From contig JAJSPD010000080.1 of the NCBI GenBank assembly GCA_021307315.1, positions 62,001-126,000 of the forward strand: a DNA stretch of 64,000 bases, given 5' to 3'. Under the pieces are notes generated by a model. That model did not search any database, was not told the origin of the DNA, and worked only from the letters and a program-made list of their open reading frames with translations. The position numbers were made by a program, and so were the translations under genes. Of the stretch, positions 18,115-28,645 are shown one piece after another. Origin of the DNA: Bisporella sp. PMI_857. Its lineage: Eukaryota; Ascomycota; Leotiomycetes; Helotiales; Helotiaceae. Each line of letters begins with the position of its first letter. The stretch's first letter is position 1.

Positions 18115-20315
18115 GCAGCCGAAGCTCAACAGACAAGGTAGGCTACGGGTAGGAGATCTCATCAAGTATGGGACAATTGCACGACTACTAGAGCCGAACA
18201 ACTTCAACGCTGCTATCAAAGACAACACGTTGGACCACTTTAAGCTGGTTACAGTGTGTGCACACTGGGCAGGCTGTCAAGTGGGTGTATCTTCCCATAT
18301 AACCGCCAAGCAGGTAGGGTACAAGTAGAAGATCGCTGCAACTAAGGGACAACTAAAGCTCAATATCACATGACGGATAGCAAGTAAGAACAGCTCCTCG
18401 AGACAACAGAAGACTCTTGCTGGCAGTGTTCCCCGACCTGAAAGAACAGCGGAGGGACCCGAAAACTGCACAGTGACTGTATTCAGGAGGAAGACCAGTA
18501 CAGGCGGAAGCGTGCACGTTCTTAAGGCTAACCGGTACAGTTTGATTGCAGGAAGTCGCGCTGGGTTCAGATCCGTCAGGTCTTTTCAGGCTTACGCTCT
18601 TGATGCTACGACTTGCGCGTGTTACAACGACGTTAGAAGTATGTATCGACCTTGTTGATTACAAAAGATTCTTACCTTGTTGCTTCATTTTGAACTCGGA
18701 GAACTGTTCGAAAAAGAAAGGAGTGTGTTGTTGCCCTAATCGAGCCTTGACCTTATTTCCAATTATATGGTCGTAGAGCTTCACCTTGTACGAGAGGTTT
18801 CGAAGTTCGAGGAGGAAATGAAGCTTTTCCTGGTACCAATAGTGAGCAATATGAACGAAGAGCAAAAAGGACGACTTCGCTCTACTTTATATTGATAGCC
18901 ATGGAGTTGTGGAGTTGAGAGAGGATTGTGAAATTGAAGGAGCTTCGAAGGTGGCTCGGAGAGAGGTCGTGATTCAAGGTGAGAAGGAAAGCTGATCAAG
19001 AGATCGACCTACGCAACGTCAACGTATTGAAAGCGTTACAAAGGAGAAATACACTTCAATACTCTTCAATTCTCTCATGCTGAAAGCTTATTTCCTTCCA
19101 TTACTCACGGAAGGAGTTCGAAGCATGAGGAGTTCGTATTAGGGGTTCATTGTAGAGAAGAGATTCGATCTGAAGGTGAATAGTCAGAAATTGGTTCTCG
19201 CGAGCAAATTTAAGGGACTGGGAATCGAATGGAGGATTGATTAGACCTCGAGATACTTCTCTGAGAGAGATCGAGATCTCTGAAAGTCGCATCGTTGTTA
19301 TTGTTATTGTTGCTGTAGAGTTGTAGGTTGGAAAAAGGTGAAGGAGGGATTGTGCTGGGAGGTAGATATTTTATCGTTGGTACGGAAAGTTGATATTCAC
19401 TCTCGAGGCTATGAAGGCAGGCAGTCACGCGATGCAACGACATATGGCACAAACACCTGAAAGGAAGAGCTCGATCTGACTGATCATGAACCTCTATTGC
19501 TCTAACTGCTCGAGGCGAGCACGTATGAGAAATGGGACGGATGTGGTGAGGTTGATTTCTTTCCTATGTCAATATCGTGATGCACATAAATGGCCAGTCA
19601 TGCAACTAGAGAAGCTAGCTGTCTGTATAAAATCACATTACCAACCAATTGACAATATTATTCGACCACTACACTTATATCTATATATTCTATTTGACGA
19701 TATAACGCGGAGGCTTCGGCCTACCGGTGCACCCGAATATTCTACGTTTATGCTACGTTTTAGTTACGTACTACATCCTGTTACTGTTCTTGCGCTTCAA
19801 GCATGAACTTCGCTGCAGTATGCCACAGCTATCGATATCACGCTTATAGGTTTTGCGCTAGATCCTGTTGCTGTTCTTGCTCTTCAGCATGTTCCCCCAC
19901 AATATAGCTCTAAAGTTTTTTGAGCGCAGCGAAAATGGGGGTTTGGGGGCTGGCCTTTATATAAAATGTGATATTTTATGTGACTAATAAATGTAATACA
20001 AAGCAAGTGACAGGCTAGCTCTAATCTACTCAGTTGAGAACTATCGAATCGGCTGTGCAGCCTGATCCGCAAGGCTAGCTTTTATTAGCTCGTCCACTAA
20101 CCGCAGGGTACAGGATGAGCCACAAGTGAGCATCATTAACCGAGAAGTAAAAAACGGTGAACTTCTGTGTTCGATCGGGAGACGATTGCCGCCCGAACTC
20201 CTTACAAGCAACAGTATTTTACATCCTTCCCATGCCCAGCAGCGCTATAATCGCTAGAAATTGTTGGCGGGTGCGCTTGACCATTTTGACTATTATTTCC
20301 TAACGGGGGTAGAAC
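18115..20315. other. 2.2-kb stretch without recognisable gene
   Basis: Only short frames on both strands, none with a recognisable motif or clear splice structure. Sequence near 18480-19480 has moderate complexity and could hold decayed exons, but I cannot support one. Confidence 0.4.
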
Positions 20316-21254
20316 ATGGAAGTTTGCGAACAAAACGAGGCATTCGTCGAAGAGGATGGGGATCTTGCATTTTCCCACACCAAGATTATACTCAGGGAGG
20401 GCGACCAATATTACTATGCGATTACTAGCCGTCGCTACCTCCTCCATTTCGAAGTCGATCTGCTTGAACTCGACCCTGTCCCGATTCCGGCTTCGCAAAT
20501 CTGGCCGCCGTTCCCGACACGCTTCGCACGAGCGCCTGAGCCATTACCTCAGGACTGTTATGTGAAGCGACCTAGTCTGCTATATTACGGCGACACCGAG
20601 GCATCCACCGAACTGGGTAGTCTTCTGTTGAATGAGGCTGAAGTCTGCGAGATCCTGAGGACATTTCTCCACCCTAATATCGCCCAATATCTTGGATGCA
20701 TAGTCGAGAACGATAGAATAACGGGCCTTTGTTTTGTCAAGTACGGCATGAACTTGTCAGAAAGGGTAACCAAGGACTCTCGCCCTTTCGATGCAGACCT
20801 TTTTTCGCAGGGTATTCAGGAGGGTATTCGGCATCTTCACAGTTTGAATCTCATTCATTGCGATCTCAACCCGACCAACATCTTGATGAACGGGGATACT
20901 CCGGTTATCGGAGACTTTGATTCTTGTCAGCGAGAGGGAGAGAAATTAGGTTTCAAGGCTGGGACGAGAGGCTGGACGAGTGAGGAGTTCAAGTTTGCAA
21001 GGCCCGAGAATGATCAGTATGGTTTATCAAGGATTCGAAATTTCTATTTCAAGTTCGCAAAGCCCGAGAATGATCAATATATAATATCAAAGATTCGAGA
21101 TTCTATTTCAAATGAAGAATACCGAAAACCTGTTGAGATTTCCTATCTAAGCTATTTGAATAGAATAGCTGAACCAACTTCATTGACTGAACCTCCTCAC
21201 TGTGTCCGACCTCATGCCTCGTGCCTCATACTTGCTACCCAAGTCCGACTGTAG
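20316..21254 (+). CDS. Protein-kinase-like protein with an internal tandem duplication
   Basis: 312 residues from ATG 20316. Kinase-fold landmarks: candidate ATP-binding lysine K84 (YVKRPS), helix-C glutamate around E107 (LLNEAEV), hinge-like FVKYGMNL, catalytic loop HCDLNPTNIL (181-190, HRD changed to HCD but D and N kept), metal-binding GDFD in place of DFG (199-202), and activation-segment end GTRGWTSEEF. Then a 20-residue direct duplication: 226-245 and 246-265 both contain KFA.PENDQY. This duplicates the subdomain VIII-IX border, including the Asp that normally caps the catalytic loop. The C-lobe after it is short (about 45 residues), so the gene may be truncated at the 3' end. Could be an active atypical kinase or a pseudokinase. 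Such genes are expanded in many fungal accessory regions. Role unknown. Confidence 0.68.
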   Translation: MEVCEQNEAFVEEDGDLAFSHTKIILREGDQYYYAITSRRYLLHFEVDLLELDPVPIPASQIWPPFPTRFARAPEPLPQDCYVKRPSLLYYGDTEASTELGSLLLNEAEVCEILRTFLHPNIAQYLGCIVENDRITGLCFVKYGMNLSERVTKDSRPFDADLFSQGIQEGIRHLHSLNLIHCDLNPTNILMNGDTPVIGDFDSCQREGEKLGFKAGTRGWTSEEFKFARPENDQYGLSRIRNFYFKFAKPENDQYIISKIRDSISNEEYRKPVEISYLSYLNRIAEPTSLTEPPHCVRPHASCLILATQVRL

Positions 21255-24028
21255 TTCGGGATGAACCTAATTGTTATGACTAGCGCTTTTCTTTGAGACA
21301 AATCGCTGTACTTACCCATTCTATAGTTGAGCTGGGGGAGGTACGTAGTTTGTCGAATATCTGCAAGTTGTTTGGCCATAGTCGGATGCCTTATATGTAT
21401 ACCTGGATCTATCGGTGCGGGTGCCTGCCCTGAAATCACAAGTATTTGTTGGTTCCTTAATTTCAACAGAAGCCATCCTAATAATAGGGTTATTAGTGCG
21501 TAATGGTACGAATATAACGGGTGCGCCTACTTTCCGATGAATTCGTATCTTGTGTTTTGAAGTGCGCCGAAGAATTCGTATTTTTTGTGTTTTGAAGTCA
21601 GAATGGAATCTTCGATCTAATACAGCAGACCACTCCAACCTTGTACCTGCGAATTGTCATTTACTATACTGTTACAAGTACAGTGAGATTGTTCTGCCGG
21701 ACTGTTTCAGGATGCGGCTGCTGTAGATATCGATAGCTTGCGGGGGTTGGTAGGCAGACACCATGCATTGCCCATGTATACGCCCTGCTGATGTTAGCCG
21801 ATCTATGGCCCCGCTGCTGGAGGCAACTCAAAAGACTTGAATTATTGTGGCCCTGGCCTTTCAAGCGTACCTACGAGCCAATGGTGGTCGCGAGAGCGTG
21901 TTTTGCCGAAGGTGAATTCGCTTAAGCCGCATACCGCTCAGAAACAAATTGTGGACGCTTTGTGACTCATTTGCTTCTCCCTGAACCAACTCTCACCCTT
22001 GGCCTAGGGGTAGGAAGGCCAACAATGGGCATGTACGATGCACATCATAAGCCACAGAATTGATTGGCAGAGATGCACTGTACATCTCTGCATTCGTCGT
22101 GACAAATGTTGGCGAACGTCCCAGGCGTTTACTGTGCATAGCAATGTATCATGTCTAATTCAATCAACCTAGCTACAGTAACGACAAAGCTCAGAGTTTT
22201 CGTGGCTTCCATTCTCCGCAATTGGAGCGGCACTTCAGCCGAGTTCGGGCGCTAACCAACCCCGCCAAAAAGACCCTTCGTCCCGTTCCGCGACAAGGTG
22301 TCACCCGCCACTTTACAAAGCTGGCCATTTCAAAAGGTTCATACCTAGGTACCAAGAGTAGGGCTTCGACGTCATTGCATCAAGCTAGACTATGCAGGTG
22401 GAATGGCCCTTGCGATGAACCTCAGCGTACCCGTCCCAAAAACGCTCAAGGAAAGAGCAGATATTGTGGTACCTGCTCAGGAGCTTTGTTCGTTCCAGAC
22501 AGTAAATGATTCTCATGGCCGCCATAACGTGACACGCGTACGCACCGCAGGTAATGACAAAAATCTGGAAATCACAGAGTGGAAGTGCCACGGAAGCGTT
22601 TGTTCCAATAACGATAAGTTATACCTTGTATCAGCGTACTTTCCAGCGATAGAGCAAGGAAAGCCAGTATTCTCTAATGTTGCCGTGAGTGAATGGAGGG
22701 TTCAACTCGACGTCCTAAAAGCCATCGGGGGGGTTGTTAGTGGCCTTGACCGGCCTCTCATGCCTTAAACGGATAAATGATAAGATTGATATTCACAAGA
22801 CCCTACAGAACTAAGGCAGCACCACTTGAGGAAAGACTCGGCATGCCCGATCGGACTTTCACAATCTATTCACAAACCCCTCAATTTCCCACTTCGCTCC
22901 AGAGATCACAGGGGTCTTTGGCCATCATCGCCGTCCGTCATGTTACGCAGAATACAATCTTGTATACGAGAGTTCCCATTGTGGTCTTCCCCGTTGATAT
23001 CGCATCGTATAAACTAGATTTGTAAGAGGTCGGGTCGTCCGATAAATATGAAGGTAGCCTCTCGAAAAGTCTGGTGCATCGTCGTCGTCATTTATGCTTT
23101 ATATCCCATCCACAGTCTCTGCCCAGGTCAACTCGAAAGGGAGGTGGAGGAGGACCCTCTCCAGGTTCACCGGGGCGTTCTGGTAGTCGCATTTCTTATC
23201 GTGGTCCCTTTCATGTTTAGCCCAAGTGGTGGCTCTCCGAAACCGCCATGAAATTTGCCTTGTTGGCTTCATGGGGCGTAGTCAAACGATGTGGCTGAGG
23301 CGCACTTGAAATTTTCGTTTCCGACCACTCAGAAACCGACAGTGCTGCCTGGAGGATATCCTGATACGACGTCACAACTTTGATTGCGGAAAGAGGCTCA
23401 GAAGGGGTCACTCCAACAAGTCTGATCTACTTATCCTATTCGCTATCAACTTTAAGTACCTTGAGTCAAACTTGAAATTTTCTTGATATCAACCACACAC
23501 CCCCCTCATTTGAAACATACCCCTCACGTAACATCTTTTTCGCTCCAACCACCCTCCCCTAAAACATTGCAAAATTTTTGTTGCGCATCGCCAGAAGAGC
23601 CCAACATGGGGAAAGCGCAGCCTATTAGATAGGAAGCTAAGCTTGGGCATCAAGCAGGTAGCCTTGTCAGGATTTGACCAATCGCAGCCGTGCTACAGCC
23701 TCTCCTATAGAGGGAAAATCCCCGGGTCAGATTGGACGAGTACCACTGCCACAAACAAATCACTTCTGTCTATATGTATGCGTAGATAGAAGCTAGAACA
23801 GCAGGAAGGGGATCTCTGGTCATGCTAAGGCAAGAAACGATCTATTTCTTAAAAGAATGGGACATCTTTGTAACCTTGCCGACCAGGCGTCAAAGCCCAA
23901 GCACTAGTAACTTGTTAGTCGGGAATCGATTGATTTATTAAAGAAGGATGGAGAACATGACCATGTACATATAAAACAGGACAAAAAAGTACCAAAACGA
24001 CCGAATCGTGCCTTCAAGCGATCTCACA
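21255..24028. other. 2.8-kb stretch without supportable gene
   Basis: Contains a 121-codon plus-strand frame at 22403-22768 and a 67-codon frame at 23048-23251 with a hydrophobic start, but neither has homology, splice or context support. No LTR termini found. Confidence 0.4.
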
Positions 24029-24989
24029 TGTGATATAACTTCAATCCGAGCTCTTTCCTGCCATATAGGCCTTAATGAGATCCTCGTGCATATCAGCTTC
24101 ATTAACACAGGTATTATCATCTTCTGGATATCCTTTCTACTTGATCCAGTATTGGGTAACCATCTTCTTCTGCCTCCATCCACCAACTGGGACAACTTGA
24201 TCATCTAGAACTTGCTCAACTTCGAACTAGTTATTCTCGGGGTCCACGGCGGACGGACTAGTTTCGTGAACAGCTTGTTCGCTGAGCTGCTGATATTCTG
24301 GGTCTTGATAAGAAGTAGGTATGCTTTCTGTAGAGCCGTTACTAGGATTACCGTGGGTTCCACTGATATATGAGTCGGGTAGGTCTTCGCGATCGAGAAT
24401 ATTCCGTAGATCTAGTTTGCGATGAGCAAACGGTACAAAGATTGAATAAGCAGTCTCGAGTTACCTGGATCTAACGAGCCGCCGACAAACACAAAATCTT
24501 CATCAAAGCGTTTGCGCCTTCCTTTCTCAGTAGCTATTTTTTCATAAGTTAGAACATCAGCTGACTCCACTAATAGCTTCTCTCCGAGTAGATTGTCTCA
24601 GATAGTCGAAAGGTCCAGCCAGTCACTGCCGTCTGCTGGAGCAACAAAAGCTCCTATATTTTAGTCAGACTCAAGTCTCTAATATATCGGTATTATTAAC
24701 ACATGCTCGGAGCTGTTGCAATATGCGTAAAGGACTCACTAGCCTCTAAAGCTTGAGGCTCTTCGTCGAAGCCTGTAAGGTCCTCTACTTCAATAATATC
24801 ATATTCCGACGCTATATTGCACACCTTAGATGACTCCGTCACGGAGTTCGATGCACGGGAAGTAATAGAAAAGCTCTGACGTGGTGATGAGCGAATCGTG
24901 TTGTCTCCGACACGTGCGGCGGTATCTGGCATAGAAAGAAGGAGTGGGTCAGTGTTGCTATTAGCGTCGGAATACCTACCACGTAGCAA
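24029..24989 (-). pseudogene. Chromodomain-protein pseudogene
   Basis: Reading the minus strand: ORF beginning MLRGRYSDANS (24989), a middle exon (AFVAPADGSDWLDLST, acceptor ATATAG near 24662), an intron with GTAACT donor and ACTAG acceptor (about 24411-24464), and an end with the chromodomain signature FEVEQVLDD...TQYWIK*KGYPEDDNTCVNE. Chromodomains bind methylated histone tails or target integrases. At least three in-frame stops: one after LDLSTI, one before FEVEQV, and one replacing the conserved Trp of YWIKWKGYP (TGG to TAG). Two or more fit G-to-A or C-to-T change, consistent with RIP. Could be a retroelement-derived or stand-alone chromo gene. The 5' end abuts an LTR. Confidence 0.55.
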
Positions 24990-25153
24990 AAGGCATGGTA
25001 GCTATTGACTACGCTCTTGCTGGTGTGGTTCTGTATTCGTTGATTGATTGTTCTAAGCTACGGCCTATTGCCAGGTAAATATATAGGTGAGAGAAGACCC
25101 ACAATTCCTGCGATCCGGTGGATCGCGTGAAGTTATGTACATGCATTCCAACA
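24965..25153 (-). mobile_element. Solo LTR, family B
   Basis: Minus strand starts TGTTGGAATGCATGTAC and ends GGTAGGTATTCCGAC, with the final CA altered. Closely similar to copies at 45640, 56943 and 57770. No matching flanking pentamer. Confidence 0.65.
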
Positions 25154-25308
25154 GGATCAATGACTCGTTATTCTAGAATACTCTAGAAACTAAGGACTAA
25201 TTACACTGCTATAAAGTTATAGGTTCCCCTAGAACCCTCTATGAAATAGAGATTAAAGAAAAAGGTATTATATTAAGACATACATCAGCATTCACTAATA
25301 TTTGTTAG

Positions 25309-25546
25309 TGTTTGTATCACTCTCTGTGATACTTCTTCGTATTGATGACTTGCAATAGCTTAAGTCGGTTACCCACGGGGCACGTAGCACCGCGATCTCA
25401 GCGCAGTGCTATATATGCTCGTTGCAGGTAGTTGACTTGTTCTTGATTGTTCTAAGTTTACATCCTACAAGCGAGAACTTAAATACATTCATGTGGTGGC
25501 CTGCGCGTCATGGGACATTCACATGACTTTTGACTTTATACCAACA
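25309..25546 (-). mobile_element. Older solo Copia LTR, inverted relative to the full element
   Basis: 238 bp, similar to the LTRs of the neighbouring Copia element but with many differences (minus strand TGTTGGTATAAAGTC... ; plus-strand end TTATACCAACA). Target duplication GTTAG (25304-25308, 25547-25551). It lies 46 bp from the left LTR of the full element in opposite orientation. Confidence 0.85.
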
Positions 25547-25592
25547 GTTAGATGTAATAAACTTTGGCCTTTTTAATCTGCAGAAATGAAAT

Positions 25593-25823
25593 TGTTGGTA
25601 TAAAGTCATGTGAACGTTCCATGACGCACAGGCCACCACCTGAATGTATTTAAGTTCTCGCTCGTAGGACGTAACTTAGAACAATCAAGAACAAGTCAAC
25701 CACCTACAACGAGCATATATAGCACTGCGCTGAGATCGCGGTGCTACGTGCCCCGTGGGTAACCGACTTAAGCTATTGCAAGTCATCAATACGAAGAAGG
25801 TATCACAGAGAGTGATACCAACA
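25593..25823 (+). repeat. Copia 5' LTR
   Basis: TGTTGGTATAAAGTCATG to GAGTGATACCAACA; contains CATATATAGCACTG, a likely TATA region, about 100 bp before the end. Confidence 0.93.
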
Positions 25824-25888
25824 CTGATCAGTGAGCGCGCACAGATCAGGATACTCAATCATTGAATCAATTTCAAGCCCTCAACAAA

Positions 25889-28645
25889 ATGCTCACTTCT
25901 GAAGAAGCAAAAGCCCTCGCGGAGGCCCAGAAGAAGTACAAAAAGGTCAATATCGTCGAGAGTGCAGACGGAGAGCTAGACCTATGGATCGATTACAAGC
26001 TACTGGAATACAGACATGGAGATTTCAACGATTACGACCTTTGGGAACAATATCGTGATGATTTCCATGAATTTTCAGAGAACACTTTCAAGCTTTGCAA
26101 CACCTCAACAATTCGCATGCTTCGCAACCACCTTCGCAGCCACGGTGTCCACGCTCCTGTCAGAGCAGGCCTTACGATGGCCCATAGCCTTCACCAAGTT
26201 GCTCAAGCCGAAGAACCGCTTCCGTGGACCCCTGAAGCTATCAAAGACTATTTTACGAAAGATAAGCTGTTTTCGCCGACTTTGAACTTAAAGCGGAACA
26301 CGAATCATGACTTTACAGCTTATTCTCAGTCACAAGATCAACCTCAAACTCAAACTCCTCAAATTCCTCAAACTCAACCTCAACCTCAAACTCAAAATCA
26401 AACTCAAACTCAAACTCAAACTCAAACTCAGTCTCCTCAACCTCAACAAAATGAACCTCGGAATTCTGTTCGTACAACACTCGAACTTGCACCAAACTTT
26501 GCAGCACAGGCCCCTTTTGCAGTGCCGGAAACGCCGGCTCGATTTTCAAGGCCATCAAACTTTACTGCAGCAGAACCGCACATGACACCTGTAACCAAAG
26601 ACTACGGCAGAGAACTAGCTAATTTGATCAAGCTGTACTCTGAAAATGACAAATACGGTGCCGACGGCGATAGTCTAGAGTTCAAACTAGCTGTTTTCAA
26701 AGATTTGTGCAATAGAGCCAGTTTGCCTTCTCATCAATATCACCTCGCGTATCCAACTATGCTTCGTGGACTACCTTTGAGCGATTACTACAGCAACAAA
26801 AAGAACAGTATCGGTCAGCTTTCGTTTCAACAAATGGTCAATAGTACGAAACATCATTTCGAAGGCCCAGAGCAAAAAGTAGCAGCCCTTGCTTTATGGG
26901 ATTCTACTACGTTTCGGTCTGTAATACAAGCTAACGCAGAAAAGTCTACTTTCGAGTGTTTCGGCATACTCGTAGATACTTTGCGAAATATTCAACACAG
27001 CTTGTTGTCTACATACCAGAACGAAGATTTCCTGTATCAAAAGATTCTTTCAACATGTCGTGAAGTAGAAGCTTGTCAATCAGCATGCAGCAAACCATCT
27101 TTATCGCTTGCGGGTCTAGCCAATGATATTCGATCCTCAATAGCAACTTTCTCAGCTTGTAAAAAGGCCCAAGGATTCTATGCAAATTCGACCTCACTCA
27201 ATTCGCAAGCTTATTTCACAGATCGGCGTTATCGCAGAAACGACTATAATCGTAATCGTAACCAAAGACGCCCGTTCAACAAGTCACAACGTTGTTTCGT
27301 TTGCAACAGAGAAAACTGTCGTTCGTGGAAGCACCCTGAAAAAGAGCAAGAAGAAGCCAGAGCTCGTTTCAAAAACAAGTTCAAAGAAAGAATAAGCAAT
27401 TCTCGTCATTACCAGGAACGCTTGAAGCAATATATCACGGACTATGAAGGCACCGGCAGTGACAGCGATGACTCAGCAACAGAAGTCAACGACGCGTTCA
27501 ACGCTGTAACGCTCGATGTAAGCACTTGTACGGAAACGGATGATGAAAATGATCTGACAGCCTATTTCACTTCTTACGGCGAGATCGACCCAATCAACGC
27601 AACGTCTACGGCAACTGAGCTAGCTAATAGAGCTTGCAACCATGCAATCACAAGCTCCAGCACTCCAAGCTCCAATGCTACAAGCTCAAATGCTACAGGC
27701 TCCAATGCTACAGACTCCAATGCTACAGGCTCCAATGCTACAGGCTCCAATGCTACAGACTCCAATGCTACAGGCTCCAACGCTACAGGCTCCGACGCCA
27801 TGTTCGACGCTCCTGTAGATGCCGACCCTTTTGCGTACGCCACCGCCTCACGCTACACATCTGCTGAATTCATAGGCATTATGATCGATACCGGAGCCTC
27901 CAAGCGCTCTACAGCAGGCTATGGCCAATTTCTCGCACTTCAAAAAGCTACTGACGTCAAGCTGAACGAATCAACTAAAGGCATGGTCAACGTCCAATTC
28001 GGTATCGGCTCAACCTCTTCTATTGGCTCTACTACTATAACAACTCCTATCGGCATAGTCGAGTTCCATGTTGTAGAAGTCGATACTCCTTTCTTGCTTT
28101 GTCTGACGGATATGGACAATCTTTGTACATACTTCAACAACCTCACTAATGCCCTCGTAACCCCCAACAAAACCGTACCAGTCGTACGTCGATTTGGTCA
28201 CCCTTTCATGCTATGGAATACGTCTCTCCGCGTGTATATCACTAAGTCATTTGATCACAATCCATGCTATTTGACTGAAGTGGAACTACGTCGGCTCCAT
28301 AAACGTTTCGGCCACCCATCAGTCAGCCGTCTCAAGCGTATTCTAGACCGAGCAGGTCATAGCGATAACAAAAACGTCCTAGAGCATATCACTCGGTATT
28401 GCCAGCATTGCCAAAAGCACGGCAAGTCGCCAGGACGTTTCAAGTTCACGCTCAAAGACGATGTCGATTTCAATTACTGTATTGTTGTCGATATCATGTA
28501 CATCGAAGGCAAGCCCTTGCTGCATGTCGTCGACGAAGGCACTCGATTCCAGGCTGGCAGATGGCTTCAGAATATCACTGCAAAGCACACTTGGGAATCA
28601 CTTCGTGCCTGTTGGATTGATACGTATTTAGGCCCCCTGATATAA
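25889..28645 (+). CDS. Copia Gag-protease-integrase N-terminal part
   Basis: First ATG of a long frame (25889) about 65 bp after the 5' LTR. Gag region, then a Q/T-rich low-complexity stretch (about 26340-26460), a zinc knuckle variant CFVCNRENCRSWKH (CX2CX4CX4H, His and Cys swapped relative to the usual CCHC), a 9-15-bp repeat run coding SNATG/SNATD (27660-27800), aspartic protease IMIDTGASKRS, GAG-pre-integrase HHCC finger (HKRFGH...CQHCQKHG) and the first integrase Asp (VVDIMY). The frame ends at 28645 after a missing base in a C-run at 28633-28637; integrase continues in another frame. Virus-like particle formation, proteolysis and integration are the expected roles. Confidence 0.88.
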   Translation: MLTSEEAKALAEAQKKYKKVNIVESADGELDLWIDYKLLEYRHGDFNDYDLWEQYRDDFHEFSENTFKLCNTSTIRMLRNHLRSHGVHAPVRAGLTMAHSLHQVAQAEEPLPWTPEAIKDYFTKDKLFSPTLNLKRNTNHDFTAYSQSQDQPQTQTPQIPQTQPQPQTQNQTQTQTQTQTQSPQPQQNEPRNSVRTTLELAPNFAAQAPFAVPETPARFSRPSNFTAAEPHMTPVTKDYGRELANLIKLYSENDKYGADGDSLEFKLAVFKDLCNRASLPSHQYHLAYPTMLRGLPLSDYYSNKKNSIGQLSFQQMVNSTKHHFEGPEQKVAALALWDSTTFRSVIQANAEKSTFECFGILVDTLRNIQHSLLSTYQNEDFLYQKILSTCREVEACQSACSKPSLSLAGLANDIRSSIATFSACKKAQGFYANSTSLNSQAYFTDRRYRRNDYNRNRNQRRPFNKSQRCFVCNRENCRSWKHPEKEQEEARARFKNKFKERISNSRHYQERLKQYITDYEGTGSDSDDSATEVNDAFNAVTLDVSTCTETDDENDLTAYFTSYGEIDPINATSTATELANRACNHAITSSSTPSSNATSSNATGSNATDSNATGSNATGSNATDSNATGSNATGSDAMFDAPVDADPFAYATASRYTSAEFIGIMIDTGASKRSTAGYGQFLALQKATDVKLNESTKGMVNVQFGIGSTSSIGSTTITTPIGIVEFHVVEVDTPFLLCLTDMDNLCTYFNNLTNALVTPNKTVPVVRRFGHPFMLWNTSLRVYITKSFDHNPCYLTEVELRRLHKRFGHPSVSRLKRILDRAGHSDNKNVLEHITRYCQHCQKHGKSPGRFKFTLKDDVDFNYCIVVDIMYIEGKPLLHVVDEGTRFQAGRWLQNITAKHTWESLRACWIDTYLGPLI

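Noticed and set aside
18659..18999. Overlapping minus-strand frames with GT-containing borders near 18.7-19.0 kb
   Set aside because: Tried as exons, but no consistent frame across proposed splice sites and no recognisable domain.
22403..22768. 121-codon plus-strand frame
   Set aside because: No motif, no splice partners and no coding signal beyond length in a gene-poor stretch.
23048..23251. 67-codon frame with hydrophobic N terminus
   Set aside because: Signal-like start only; too short and unsupported to call a secreted protein.
26313..26558. Minus-strand frame rich in Glu-Phe repeats
   Set aside because: Antisense of the Q/T-rich low-complexity part of Copia Gag.
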